Assembly: GCA_045644325.1 (NCBI GenBank)
Contig: JAZRGT010000054.1
Coordinates: forward strand, 1 to 49,354
Reading direction: 5' to 3'
DNA: 49,354 nt
Source of the DNA: CAG-390 sp045644325
GTDB lineage: Bacteria > Bacillota > Clostridia > Oscillospirales > CAG-272
Positions 41,983-48,871 of the stretch are shown one piece after another. The position numbers were made by a program, and so were the translations under genes. The notes under the pieces were generated by a model, which had not been told where the DNA came from, made no database searches, and saw only the letters and a program-made list of their open reading frames with translations. Position 1 is the stretch's first letter, and each line of letters starts with the position of its first letter.

Positions 41983-42092
41983 CCGCCTCAGCTTGGAACC
42001 CTTAGGCGGTTATTTTCTGTAACTAACTTCGGGAAGCAACCGTCATCGGTGCTCTCCGTTATTATTATACAATGTTTTTCTCTTTTTGTCAA
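41965..42092 (-). ncRNA. antisense RNA of TA copy 3 with its promoter
   Basis: Minus strand: TTGACA (42087-42092), 17 nt, TATAAT (42064-42069). The RNA should start near 42058 with GGAGAGCACC-GATGAC-GGTTGCTTCC and end after the stem AATAACCGCCTAAG/TGAGGCGGTTATTT near 41967. It overlaps the terminator and the last codons of the toxin frame. Confidence 0.75.
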
Positions 42093-42210
42093 CAGTTTTG
42101 AGAAAAATAAATCTTCCTCTCCTTTTTGTGACCAAATCACGGAATTATCCGCGAAAATGCGGTATAATATGAGTGTAAAAACAAGAACACCTCAAAAGGA
42201 GATTAAAAAT

Positions 42211-42516
42211 ATGAATGCACTTAAACTGAACAAGAATAATTTCGATTCCGCTATCCAAAGCGAAAAGCCCGTCCTTCTTGATTTCTATGCAGATTGGTGC
42301 GGTCCTTGCCGTATGATACTTCCGATCGTCGAAGAGATCGCTGGTGAGAGGGATGACGTCGTTGTTGCAAAGATCAACGTTGACGACGAGCCCGAGCTTG
42401 CCGAAAGATTCGGCGTGTTCAGCATTCCCACGCTCGTTGTAATGAAGAACGGTGAGGTTGTAAACAAGTCTTCCGGTGCAAGACCGAAGGAGCAGATTCT
42501 GGCACTTTTAAGTTAA
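42211..42516 (+). CDS. trxA: thioredoxin
   Basis: A 101-residue cytoplasmic dithiol-disulfide carrier. It has the WCGPC active site in FYADWCGPCRMILPIVEE and the cis-Pro loop FSIPTLVVMKNGEVV; the length is normal. AAAAGGAGATTAAAAAT precedes the ATG at 42211; a longer frame from 42049 would run through the TA locus and is not credible. TATAAT at about 42161 gives a likely promoter. A partial thioredoxin reductase gene lies at the end of the window. Confidence 0.95.
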   Translation: MNALKLNKNNFDSAIQSEKPVLLDFYADWCGPCRMILPIVEEIAGERDDVVVAKINVDDEPELAERFGVFSIPTLVVMKNGEVVNKSSGARPKEQILALLS

Positions 42517-42520
42517 AAAC

Positions 42521-42667
42521 CAATTGTAAAACTACGTTTTACAATTGAAGGCGCGCGCTTATCGCCGCTCGTCAAAATCTGCGATTTTGACGGCTCCCCT
42601 CGGCGCGCGGACTCGCCCGGCTCGTCTGAAAGGTGTTTTTCCGGTCAGCAGAGCCGCCGGAAAAACT
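42521..42667. repeat. R4 repeat, copy b
   Basis: Same order of elements as 31368-31530: the CAATTGTAAAAC/GTTTTACAATTG hairpin, GCGCGCTTATCGCCGCT, GTCAAAATCTGCGATTTTGAC, CTCCCCTCGGCGCGCGGACT and a last hairpin CCGG/CCGG where copy a has GGCGGC/GCCGCC. It may terminate trxA. Confidence 0.75.
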
Positions 42668-42681
42668 GATTTTATTATATT

Positions 42682-43356
42682 TTAAGTTAACGCGCGAAGG
42701 CGGCGTTTGTCGAGAATTTTGATACCCTCGCTTCGGGAGGATGAGATAATACCCTCGGAGGCGAAATATTTAAGCATACGAGAAACTACTTCACGGGCAG
42801 ATCCCATGTATTTGGCGATCTGCTCGTGTGTCAGTTTTACGGTATCCGAGCCGTTTTTCGCTGCTTCATCGAGCAGGAAGATCGCAAGACGCTTGTCCAT
42901 ACTCATAAAGAGGATCTGCTGCATTACCCACATAACGTCGGAGAAGCGACCGAGCGCGCTTTCGAGCGCAAAGATCTTCGCTTCGGGCATACGGCGTGCG
43001 AGGTCCTCGTAGGCACAGCCGCCGACGACTATGCACTCGCTGTTTTCCTCGGAATCGACAAAGACGTCAAAGGTGATCGATTCGAGCACGCAGGAGGCGG
43101 AAAGGATGCACATCTCGCCGGGGAAGATGCGGTAGAGGGTTATCTCCTTGCCGTCCTCGGAGAGGATGTAGAGACGCAGACTGCCCGACTTGACGAGGAT
43201 TACACCCGTGCAGCTCGCGCCGTCGTGAATATTTGCACCCTTGCGGAAGTTGACGTGCTGTGACGAGCGAAGGAAGGTCTCGCGATCGTGCTCGGGCATG
43301 CGCTCCCAGAAGGGGAAGTTTTCTCTGAATACTTCAATAAGCTCTTGCTTTTCCAT
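42682..43356 (-). CDS. Crp/Fnr family transcriptional regulator
   Basis: A 224-residue protein. The N-terminal cyclic-nucleotide-binding-like barrel includes FRKGANIHDG, GVILVKSGSLRLYILSEDGK and YRIFPGEMCILSASCVL; the C-terminal winged helix has LTHEQIAKYMGSAREVVSRM. It lacks the N-terminal Cys cluster of Fnr, so it does not sense oxygen through an Fe-S cluster in that way. Four cysteines within the barrel (near 49, 84, 89, 109 and 114 region) could allow redox sensing, which would suit a place beside thioredoxin; that is inference. Confidence 0.88.
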   Translation of the reverse strand: MEKQELIEVFRENFPFWERMPEHDRETFLRSSQHVNFRKGANIHDGASCTGVILVKSGSLRLYILSEDGKEITLYRIFPGEMCILSASCVLESITFDVFVDSEENSECIVVGGCAYEDLARRMPEAKIFALESALGRFSDVMWVMQQILFMSMDKRLAIFLLDEAAKNGSDTVKLTHEQIAKYMGSAREVVSRMLKYFASEGIISSSRSEGIKILDKRRLRALT

Positions 43357-43425
43357 AATAAAGCTCCATAACGATTGATAACTTGATTATAGCACGATTT
43401 TTCCCGAAAGTCAATAAGCGAGAAA

Positions 43426-43471
43426 GTTTTTGAAGATTCTTAAGGAACTTTTTTCAAAAAGTTCCTTAAGC
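43426..43471 (+). repeat. R7 hairpin repeat, copy b
   Basis: GTTTTTGAAGATTC followed by the perfect hairpin CTTAAGGAAC-TTTTTTCAAAAA-GTTCCTTAAG. Stem bases differ from copy a at 11733-11783 on both arms. A degenerate copy may lie at 48767-48790. Confidence 0.6.
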
Positions 43472-43576
43472 GGAGCCCGAACACTTGCCTTCGGCAAGCT
43501 GCAAATCCGGTTTGTCGGCTCACGCCTCCATTTTCCTTCGGAAAAACACCGGATCTGCACGGAGTCTCGATTCTAA

Positions 43577-43683
43577 TGCGCGAGCTTAAGCTCGCGCCAC
43601 CACGCTTCAAAATCACGAAGCTCTGCTTCGGGATTTTGGACTTAATAACCGCTTCCCGATTGTAGGGAAGTGGTTGTTAAGTC
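43577..43683 (+). repeat. R2 hairpin repeat, copy b
   Basis: Begins with GCGCGAGCTTAAGCTCGCGC, then CACCACGCTTCAAAATCACG, the GAAGCTCTGCTTC hairpin, and the long stem GACTTAATAACCGCTTCCC/GGGAAGTGGTTGTTAAGTC. The outer stem sequence differs from the other copies on both sides. Confidence 0.75.
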
Positions 43684-43700
43684 ATTCCTTTGCACATATA

Positions 43701-43832
43701 AAAGGAAACAATCCGCGCGGCGGATTTTTTATCTTAATTATATTTCGCCCTTGATAATCCTTGGGCGCGAAATCCTTCGTGCAGGCGCTGACTACCTTCC
43801 CCAACCCCTTCCGCAAGCGGACGGGGCTTTTT
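43701..43832 (+). repeat. R1 interspersed repeat, copy b
   Basis: AATCCGCGCGGCGGATT, TTTCGCCCTTGATAATCC, TTGGGCGCGAAATCC, and the end hairpin CCCCTTCCGCAAGCGGACGGGG followed by TTTTTT. Adjacent to R2 copy b. Confidence 0.75.
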
Positions 43833-43877
43833 TAGTGCGCGGAAACTTATTTCTTAAGCATTCTGAATATCGTTTTT

Positions 43878-43981
43878 TGTTGTCTTCGGCAAATGATGTT
43901 GCACTACGTGCAAATGAAGTTGCCTGCGGCAAATGATGTTGCGCTTCGCACAAACGATGTTGCGCCCCGCGGGGGCGCAAA
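43878..43981. repeat. mini-hairpin array 4 (spacer ATGATG)
   Basis: Units TTGTC-TTC-GGCAA, TTGCAC-TAC-GTGCAA, TTGCC-TGC-GGCAA, TTGCG-CTTCG-CACAA and TTGCGCCCC-GCG-GGGGCGCAA, each separated by ATGATG, ATGAAG, ATGATG and ACGATG. All loops but one have three bases. Confidence 0.7.
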
Positions 43982-43982
43982 T

Positions 43983-44116
43983 AAAAGGAAAAAATCCGCC
44001 TTGCGGATTTTCACATCTTTATTATATTTCGCCCTTGATATTGTTTGGGTGCGAATTCCTTCGCGGGGGCGCTGACTGCCCTCCCCAACCCCTCCCGCAC
44101 GCGGGAGGGGCGTTGA
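43983..44116 (+). repeat. R1 interspersed repeat, copy c
   Basis: AATCCGCC-TT-GCGGATT, TTTCGCCCTTGATATTG, TTGGGTGCGAAT and CCCCTCCCGCACGCGGGAGGGG. It directly follows mini-hairpin array 4. Confidence 0.75.
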
Positions 44117-44165
44117 ATTCAAGCGTATAATTGATCGTTTGTGGGGAGCGATGTGCGGTTGCTTT

Positions 44166-44840
44166 TTATTTTTGGGGGAGCTTTTTGTATTTTGACATTG
44201 GTATATCCCAAACATCCAAGAAACGCTCTCTACTGCCCATCAAGACGTCCCATTCTCCTTCTTCGGTCTTTACAAGATATATGGTCTCATCATGACAGCA
44301 GTAATTCCATCCCCAGTCTTTGAGGTCGATCCTGACTTGAAATACCATACACTCCTCGTAAACCTTTCCGAATGAATTGCAATACTCGAGGCTTTCCTTG
44401 CATATTTCATCGGTTGTATAGGTTATCGAGTGAAGCCACTGCGGATAATCCGGATCATCATAGCTTTCCTTGATTGCTTCGGCTGCCTTTTTGCGTTCCT
44501 CTATTGAGTACATATCCGACTCTCTGTACCAGATCTTGACTATATTTATATAGCCGGCAATATAAACCGTGAGGAAGAGGATGCTTAAAACTGCCGAAAC
44601 GATCGAAATGCTTTTTATTGTTGTCTTGGTTTTTTCCTTTTTTTCGTGCCTTTGAAGTATACTCTCCTTTTCCTTTTTGAGCAGTTCTTCGTTGGTGTCC
44701 GAACACATTTGCTGAAATACGGAGTAGCAATCGGAGCAAACTGCGAGATGATTTCTTACCTTTTCCGCACTCGCCTCGCTGCAGGCTTCGTCAACGTAAA
44801 GGGGGAGCAGGTCGCGTACGATGTCACATTCTTTACTCAT
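44166..44840 (-). CDS. zinc-finger anti-sigma factor
   Basis: A 224-residue membrane protein. Residues 1-45 carry the ZAS zinc-binding fold: CDIVRDLLPLYVDEACS and HLAVCSDC (HxxxCxxC). One membrane helix follows (SIVSAVLSILFLTVYIAGYI, about 88-108) and then an outer domain of about 115 residues that probably receives the signal. The chosen ATG at 44840 overlaps the sigma-factor stop in ATGAGTAA, the usual coupling; a start three codons upstream is possible. It should hold the sigma factor inactive until a signal arrives. Confidence 0.85.
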   Translation of the reverse strand: MSKECDIVRDLLPLYVDEACSEASAEKVRNHLAVCSDCYSVFQQMCSDTNEELLKKEKESILQRHEKKEKTKTTIKSISIVSAVLSILFLTVYIAGYINIVKIWYRESDMYSIEERKKAAEAIKESYDDPDYPQWLHSITYTTDEICKESLEYCNSFGKVYEECMVFQVRIDLKDWGWNYCCHDETIYLVKTEEGEWDVLMGSRERFLDVWDIPMSKYKKLPQK

Positions 44841-45324
44841 TTTTCTCATTCATCCTTTCTTGAATTTTCAGCTTGGCGCGATGATAAGTAACTCTTGCCC
44901 AGCTTTCGGATTTGCCGAAGATCTCGGCGATCTGCGAATATGAAAGCTCGCCGAACACCCGAAGACCGAATACCTCCTTGTAGGGTTCATCCAAACGGTG
45001 CAGAACAAGGTGTATGCGAAAAGCCATATCCGAATCAGCCGCCATCCGCTCAACACTTTCCTCGGATGCGAGATGACCGATCTCGTCAAGACCGATTGTG
45101 TTGCGCTTTTTGCGAAGCTCGTCGTAGTAAAGATTTTTTGCGATTGAGCAAAGCCAAGTCAGCTCATCCGAAAGTCCCGAAAACTGCGCTTTCGCGGTAA
45201 CGGCTTTGTAGAAAGTGTTCTGCGTGATCTCCTCTGCCAGATCACGGTTTCGTGCGAGCGTAATTATATATGAATATACCTGCATATAGTAGGCGGTATA
45301 CAGCTTTTCGTAATCCATACTCAT
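44833..45324 (-). CDS. ECF-type RNA polymerase sigma factor
   Basis: A 163-residue group 4 sigma factor. Region 2 is YTAYYMQVYSYIITLARNRD followed by LAEEITQNTFYKA and LTWLCSIAKNLYYDELRKK; region 4 is LDEPYKEVFGLRVFGELSYS with QIAEIFGKSESWARVTYHRAK as helix-turn-helix. I prefer the start at 45324 (MSMDYEKL) because AAGGAGG lies five bases before it; starts at 45345 and 45318 are also open. Partner of the following anti-sigma gene. The genes it controls are unknown. Confidence 0.88.
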   Translation of the reverse strand: MSMDYEKLYTAYYMQVYSYIITLARNRDLAEEITQNTFYKAVTAKAQFSGLSDELTWLCSIAKNLYYDELRKKRNTIGLDEIGHLASEESVERMAADSDMAFRIHLVLHRLDEPYKEVFGLRVFGELSYSQIAEIFGKSESWARVTYHRAKLKIQERMNEKNE

Positions 45325-45420
45325 CATCACCTCCTTCGCTTTCATAGATTAGACGGAGAATTCCCGATTTCGTTACAAAGATTATAGCATATTTTTTCTA
45401 AAAATGTGTGAACGCAGAGG

Positions 45421-45451
45421 AAAAGGGTGCCGCGCAATGCGACACCCTTTG
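45421..45451. terminator. terminator between the sigma and BlaR1-like operons
   Basis: AAAGGGTGCCGC pairs with GCGACACCCTTT around GCAAT. It closes the blaI operon on the minus strand. Confidence 0.75.
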
Positions 45452-45452
45452 T

Positions 45453-46046
45453 TTATTCGGTTTTTTCTTCGGCTTCTTCCTCGGTCTCGGGGGTGAAGCA
45501 CCGCCGCAGATCGAAAAGCGTCTTCATCAGCACGATCCCCGCGATAAGGTAGAGGATCGCGACTCCGATCGAAGTATAAAAGCCTACGATGCTATTCGGA
45601 TTGGTCAGATAGAGCAGAATGATCGCCGCAGTCAGCATGATGGTCTGGAACGTGCGGCAGTTCAGGATAGTGCGGTCAAGATCATCTCCTGCGGTCTGAT
45701 ATTTAGCCGCGATCGTGGCGAGATTTGTCATAAGCTGAAAATGAAAATAGATATTGACCACGCTTACGATGATGTCCGCGATCGGAATCAGGGCTCCGAG
45801 GTCAAAGGATAACAGATCGCCGATCCACGATGCGATATGCCATATAGTCAGTATACCGACGAGGGTATTCAGAAGATTAAGCTCACGCTCGGCGTCGCAG
45901 AGCTTCTTGATCGCCGAGTGGAAGAGCAGATAGCCTACGAACGCGGGCAGAATGTTCAAAGTGCCGAGGTTGATGTTGAAATAGATGAAGAGATATCCCC
46001 ACGCGGCATTGCCGATGCCGTCATAAAGCTTTTCACGGTCGATCAT
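45453..46046 (-). CDS. hypothetical membrane protein of the blaI-blaR1 operon
   Basis: No family recognised. The 197-residue product has five or six hydrophobic segments (about 14-40, 55-75, 80-108, 133-152, 158-178) and an acidic tail of Glu residues (TPETEEEAEEKTE). Its start overlaps the BlaR1-like stop in ATGA, so it is translated with the sensor and may be its output or a resistance factor. Confidence 0.7.
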   Translation of the reverse strand: MIDREKLYDGIGNAAWGYLFIYFNINLGTLNILPAFVGYLLFHSAIKKLCDAERELNLLNTLVGILTIWHIASWIGDLLSFDLGALIPIADIIVSVVNIYFHFQLMTNLATIAAKYQTAGDDLDRTILNCRTFQTIMLTAAIILLYLTNPNSIVGFYTSIGVAILYLIAGIVLMKTLFDLRRCFTPETEEEAEEKTE

Positions 46047-47962
46047 TCCGCGCCTCCTTTCTGCAATACAAGATCAAGCTCTGCTACCTTTACGCTGTTG
46101 ATGTAGAGATCGGCGGCGAAGTATTCGGGGAGTTTAACCTTCTTTTTCGGATTGATGCTACCCCCACCGCCATCGATCGTGATCATAGATCCCCACCCCC
46201 CTAAGAGCTGTTTGCTGATGCATTGCTCTCCCGTGACGGAGTTTGTGAATTTAGAATAACCGGCGTTGTTCTTCGGAACCGCAAGCGCTTCGGGGCGTTC
46301 TTCACCCTCGTATACGGGCATGGTCGAGAGTCCGATTTGCGAGATCGACCATTTCTCCGATTCCGATATTGTACGATAGTATCGAATGTAATTGCTTCTG
46401 AATCCCCCCGTGAAATCGGTATTGGGCTTGGGAACGGTATTGTAGTGTGAGCTTGAGAGAAACCACAGATCGTTCTGATCGGTCACGGTATTTTCAACGG
46501 TATGAACAGTTTGAAGGACGAACTCGACCTTCATATTGTTTTCCTCGCCCGAATAGATGAGTCCCGGAAGATCGAGATCACCCCATGCCAAGCTCGTGCC
46601 TTTGGTTTCCAATAATCTGAAATCCTCGAGCGGGACGGCAACCCATCTGCCGTTTTCCTTTTCTACGCGGAGATTCTGCAGCGCGAGACCTCCCGAAAAA
46701 CCATCTTTTGCGGCGGGCGGATAGTCGAGAACGAGTAACGCCTCATATTGATTATCGCCGACCTGCGTCAGATTGTAGACGTAATATCCCTTTTGCGAGT
46801 CGGCATAGCCGTCAAGTCCGGGTTCCCACTTTTGCGTTTGAAGCATTTCGTTCAGAATGTCGTCCTGCAACTCCTCGGGAGCGCACATTGCGCGGTAATA
46901 TCCGTTTTTGACCATCACGGCTTTGGCGTATGTGTCAAAAGCGCCCGCGGGAGTGGTGCAGGGAGTGCTTCGCGCAGAGGCAAGGGTGAGCGGGATAGAA
47001 TCAAGATCGATCACCGAATCCGCCTTTGCGCCGATGACGAGAGGGAAGGCGAGCAGGATCACGATGCATACCGAAACAAGTCCCATTCCCTTCGGATATT
47101 GCTTGAAACGAACTATGTTTTCGATACGCTTGCCGATATTTTTTCCGCCGTTGTTGATAGAGGTGCTTCCCGCGGTTTTTGAAAAACGCTCATTTGCCAT
47201 TGAAAGCAGGATGCGTCCGTATTCGCGGCGCTCCTCGCCCTCGATGTTTTCGAGGACGTACTGATCGCAACGCGATTCCATATCGTTCAGCGCGCGGTTT
47301 GCGCAGTAAATTACAAGAGGATTGCACCAATGCAGACAGCGCAGAGCGCAGATGATGACGCTCCATAGCGTATCTTTGTTTTTGAGGTGGAAAAGCTCGT
47401 GCAGGATGACCTTTTCGTCAAGCTCACGCTCCGATGGGATCGCGAGGACAGGGCGGATGATCCCGCAGACGAATGCGCTCGGAAGTCCTTCTACCTCGAT
47501 CACGCGGCAGAGCTTTATGCCCCTCTCCTCTGCAATAGACTTGATCCGACTCATTTTTTCCGCACAAGGCTCGGTGCCTCTGCGCAAAACGAGTCGAAGA
47601 CTGAGATATGATACTGCGTATCTGATCATAAATGCGATCACACCGAGGAAATAGACCGCAAAAAGCCAATCGGCAAAGGTTTGCGGTAGTTCCTTGATGA
47701 TCGGGAGTGGATACAGGACCTTTGTGAAGCTGTAATCACCGAACTGCGATTTGACGATCTCAACTGCCGTTTGCCAGCGGAAGAGTGAGTAACGCCCGAA
47801 AATTCTCGCGGGAATGAGCATCATGATCCCGAGCACGCTCCAAACGGCGAACTGCCATTTCGGAGGCAATTTATCTCGGAAAAGGGCTTTGACGGTCAAA
47901 ATTAAGACGGCAATTCCGGTGACGTTGAGTGTCTGAAGAAGAAAGCCCCAGATATCATACAT
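46043..47962 (-). CDS. BlaR1/MecR1-like M56 membrane metalloprotease
   Basis: A 639-residue sensor-protease. The N-terminal half has four membrane helices and an M56 zinc peptidase site: LHELFHLKNKDTLWS (HExxH) and the downstream ALNDMESRCDQYVLE with a Glu ligand. In BlaR1 the C-terminus is a penicillin-binding domain; here residues about 300-639 contain no SxxK/KTG penicillin-binding motifs that I can see and instead a beta-rich outer domain (PAGAFDTYAKAVMVKNGYYR; GYYVYNLTQVGDNQYEALLV). So the signal is probably not a beta-lactam. It should cleave the BlaI-like repressor when triggered. Confidence 0.85.
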   Translation of the reverse strand: MYDIWGFLLQTLNVTGIAVLILTVKALFRDKLPPKWQFAVWSVLGIMMLIPARIFGRYSLFRWQTAVEIVKSQFGDYSFTKVLYPLPIIKELPQTFADWLFAVYFLGVIAFMIRYAVSYLSLRLVLRRGTEPCAEKMSRIKSIAEERGIKLCRVIEVEGLPSAFVCGIIRPVLAIPSERELDEKVILHELFHLKNKDTLWSVIICALRCLHWCNPLVIYCANRALNDMESRCDQYVLENIEGEERREYGRILLSMANERFSKTAGSTSINNGGKNIGKRIENIVRFKQYPKGMGLVSVCIVILLAFPLVIGAKADSVIDLDSIPLTLASARSTPCTTPAGAFDTYAKAVMVKNGYYRAMCAPEELQDDILNEMLQTQKWEPGLDGYADSQKGYYVYNLTQVGDNQYEALLVLDYPPAAKDGFSGGLALQNLRVEKENGRWVAVPLEDFRLLETKGTSLAWGDLDLPGLIYSGEENNMKVEFVLQTVHTVENTVTDQNDLWFLSSSHYNTVPKPNTDFTGGFRSNYIRYYRTISESEKWSISQIGLSTMPVYEGEERPEALAVPKNNAGYSKFTNSVTGEQCISKQLLGGWGSMITIDGGGGSINPKKKVKLPEYFAADLYINSVKVAELDLVLQKGGAE

Positions 47963-47964
47963 CG

Positions 47965-48327
47965 TCAGACCTCCATATTGTCGAGCAACTTACGAAGCTC
48001 TTCGCGTTCTTCTTCGGAAATATGTTCTTCTTTTAAGAACGCTGCGATCAGATCGCCCGCCGAGCCGCTGTAAACGCGGCTCAAAAAGCTCTTGCGCTCC
48101 TTTTGCCGACAGCTCTCGCGGTCGACGGTCGCGCGGTAGATATGGGGACTTGAGTCCTTGTCTATGTCGACGAGCCCTTTTGCCTCCATTCGTGTTAGAT
48201 AGGTGAGGACGGTATTTCTGCTCCATCCCGTTTCACCGTGTAATTCACTGACGAGCACGCCGAGCTCCGCTCCGCCCGTTTTCCAAAGCGCGGAGAGGAC
48301 TGTCCATTCTCGATCGGATAAATTCAT
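47965..48327 (-). CDS. BlaI/MecI/CopY family repressor
   Basis: A 120-residue winged-helix repressor. N-terminal LSDREWTVLSALWKTGGAEL, then TGWSRNTVLTYLTRMEAKGL as recognition region; the C-terminal dimerisation part (RVYSGSAGDLIAAFLKEEHI) contains the type of site cut by BlaR1. AGGAGG precedes the ATG and lies inside the operator arm. It binds the palindrome at 48337-48379 according to family behaviour. Confidence 0.92.
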   Translation of the reverse strand: MNLSDREWTVLSALWKTGGAELGVLVSELHGETGWSRNTVLTYLTRMEAKGLVDIDKDSSPHIYRATVDRESCRQKERKSFLSRVYSGSAGDLIAAFLKEEHISEEEREELRKLLDNMEV

Positions 48328-48336
48328 AACGAAAAC

Positions 48337-48390
48337 CTCCTACAGGTGTAGTATCACTTATATACTACACCTGTAGGAGTGATTTGTCAA
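48337..48390 (-). promoter_or_regulatory. blaI promoter with two-site operator
   Basis: CTCCTACAGGTGTAGTAT (48337-48354) and ATACTACACCTGTAGGAG (48362-48379) form an 18-bp perfect inverted repeat with a 7-nt centre. Each arm holds the TACA/TGTA half-sites of BlaI operators. On the minus strand the promoter is TTGACA (48385-48390), 17 nt, TAGTAT (48362-48367), so one arm covers the spacer and -10 box and the other the start site and ribosome binding site. Confidence 0.85.
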
Positions 48391-48429
48391 TAGGTTGGGT
48401 AAAAATAATTGTAACAAATTTGTGAAGAA

Positions 48430-48556
48430 GGAAAAAATCCGCCTTGCGGATTTTCACATTTTATTAAATTTCGCCCTTGATATTGTTTGGGTGCGAAATC
48501 CTTCGCAAAGGTGATGACTGCCCACCCCACCCCCTCCCGCACGCGGGAGGGGTGAT
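48430..48556 (+). repeat. R1 interspersed repeat, copy d
   Basis: AATCCGCC-TT-GCGGATT, TTTCGCCCTTGATATTG, TTGGGTGCGAAAT, and CCCCTCCCGCACGCGGGAGGGG. Nearly identical to copy c. Confidence 0.75.
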
Positions 48557-48636
48557 AATAGGGAGACTCCGTTATTCAGCTTTCTGAATTTTGTTATTCA
48601 AGAGCTGCGCCGTGCGCGGCGCAGGGTGACAGAGCG

Positions 48637-48738
48637 CAATCCTTCCCTACAGTCGGGAAGTATTGACTCTGTCCAAAAAGCCGAAGTAAACTTCGTCTTT
48701 TTGAAGCGCGGTGGCGCGAGCTTAAGCTCGCGCATTGA
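48637..48738 (-). repeat. R2 hairpin repeat, copy c
   Basis: Inverted relative to the other copies. Read on the minus strand: GCGCGAGCTTAAGCTCGCGC, then CACCGCGCTTCAAAAAGACG, and the stem GACAGAGTCAATACTTCCC/GGGAAGGATTGCGCTCTGTC. Confidence 0.75.
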
Positions 48739-48871
48739 ATGAGGCTCCGCCTCAAACTCCGCAAACTTTTGAAAAAGTTTGATCAAAACTTACCGCTTTG
48801 TGATGTTGTCACGGAAAATTGGCTGCAAACTTGATATAATAATAATGTAATAAACGAAAGCGAGAATTAAA

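Noticed and set aside
43878..43981. CRISPR-like array
   Set aside because: Units are about 20 bp with self-complementary variable parts and 6-bp constant parts; no repeats of 23 bp or more, no unique spacers of about 30 bp and no cas genes.
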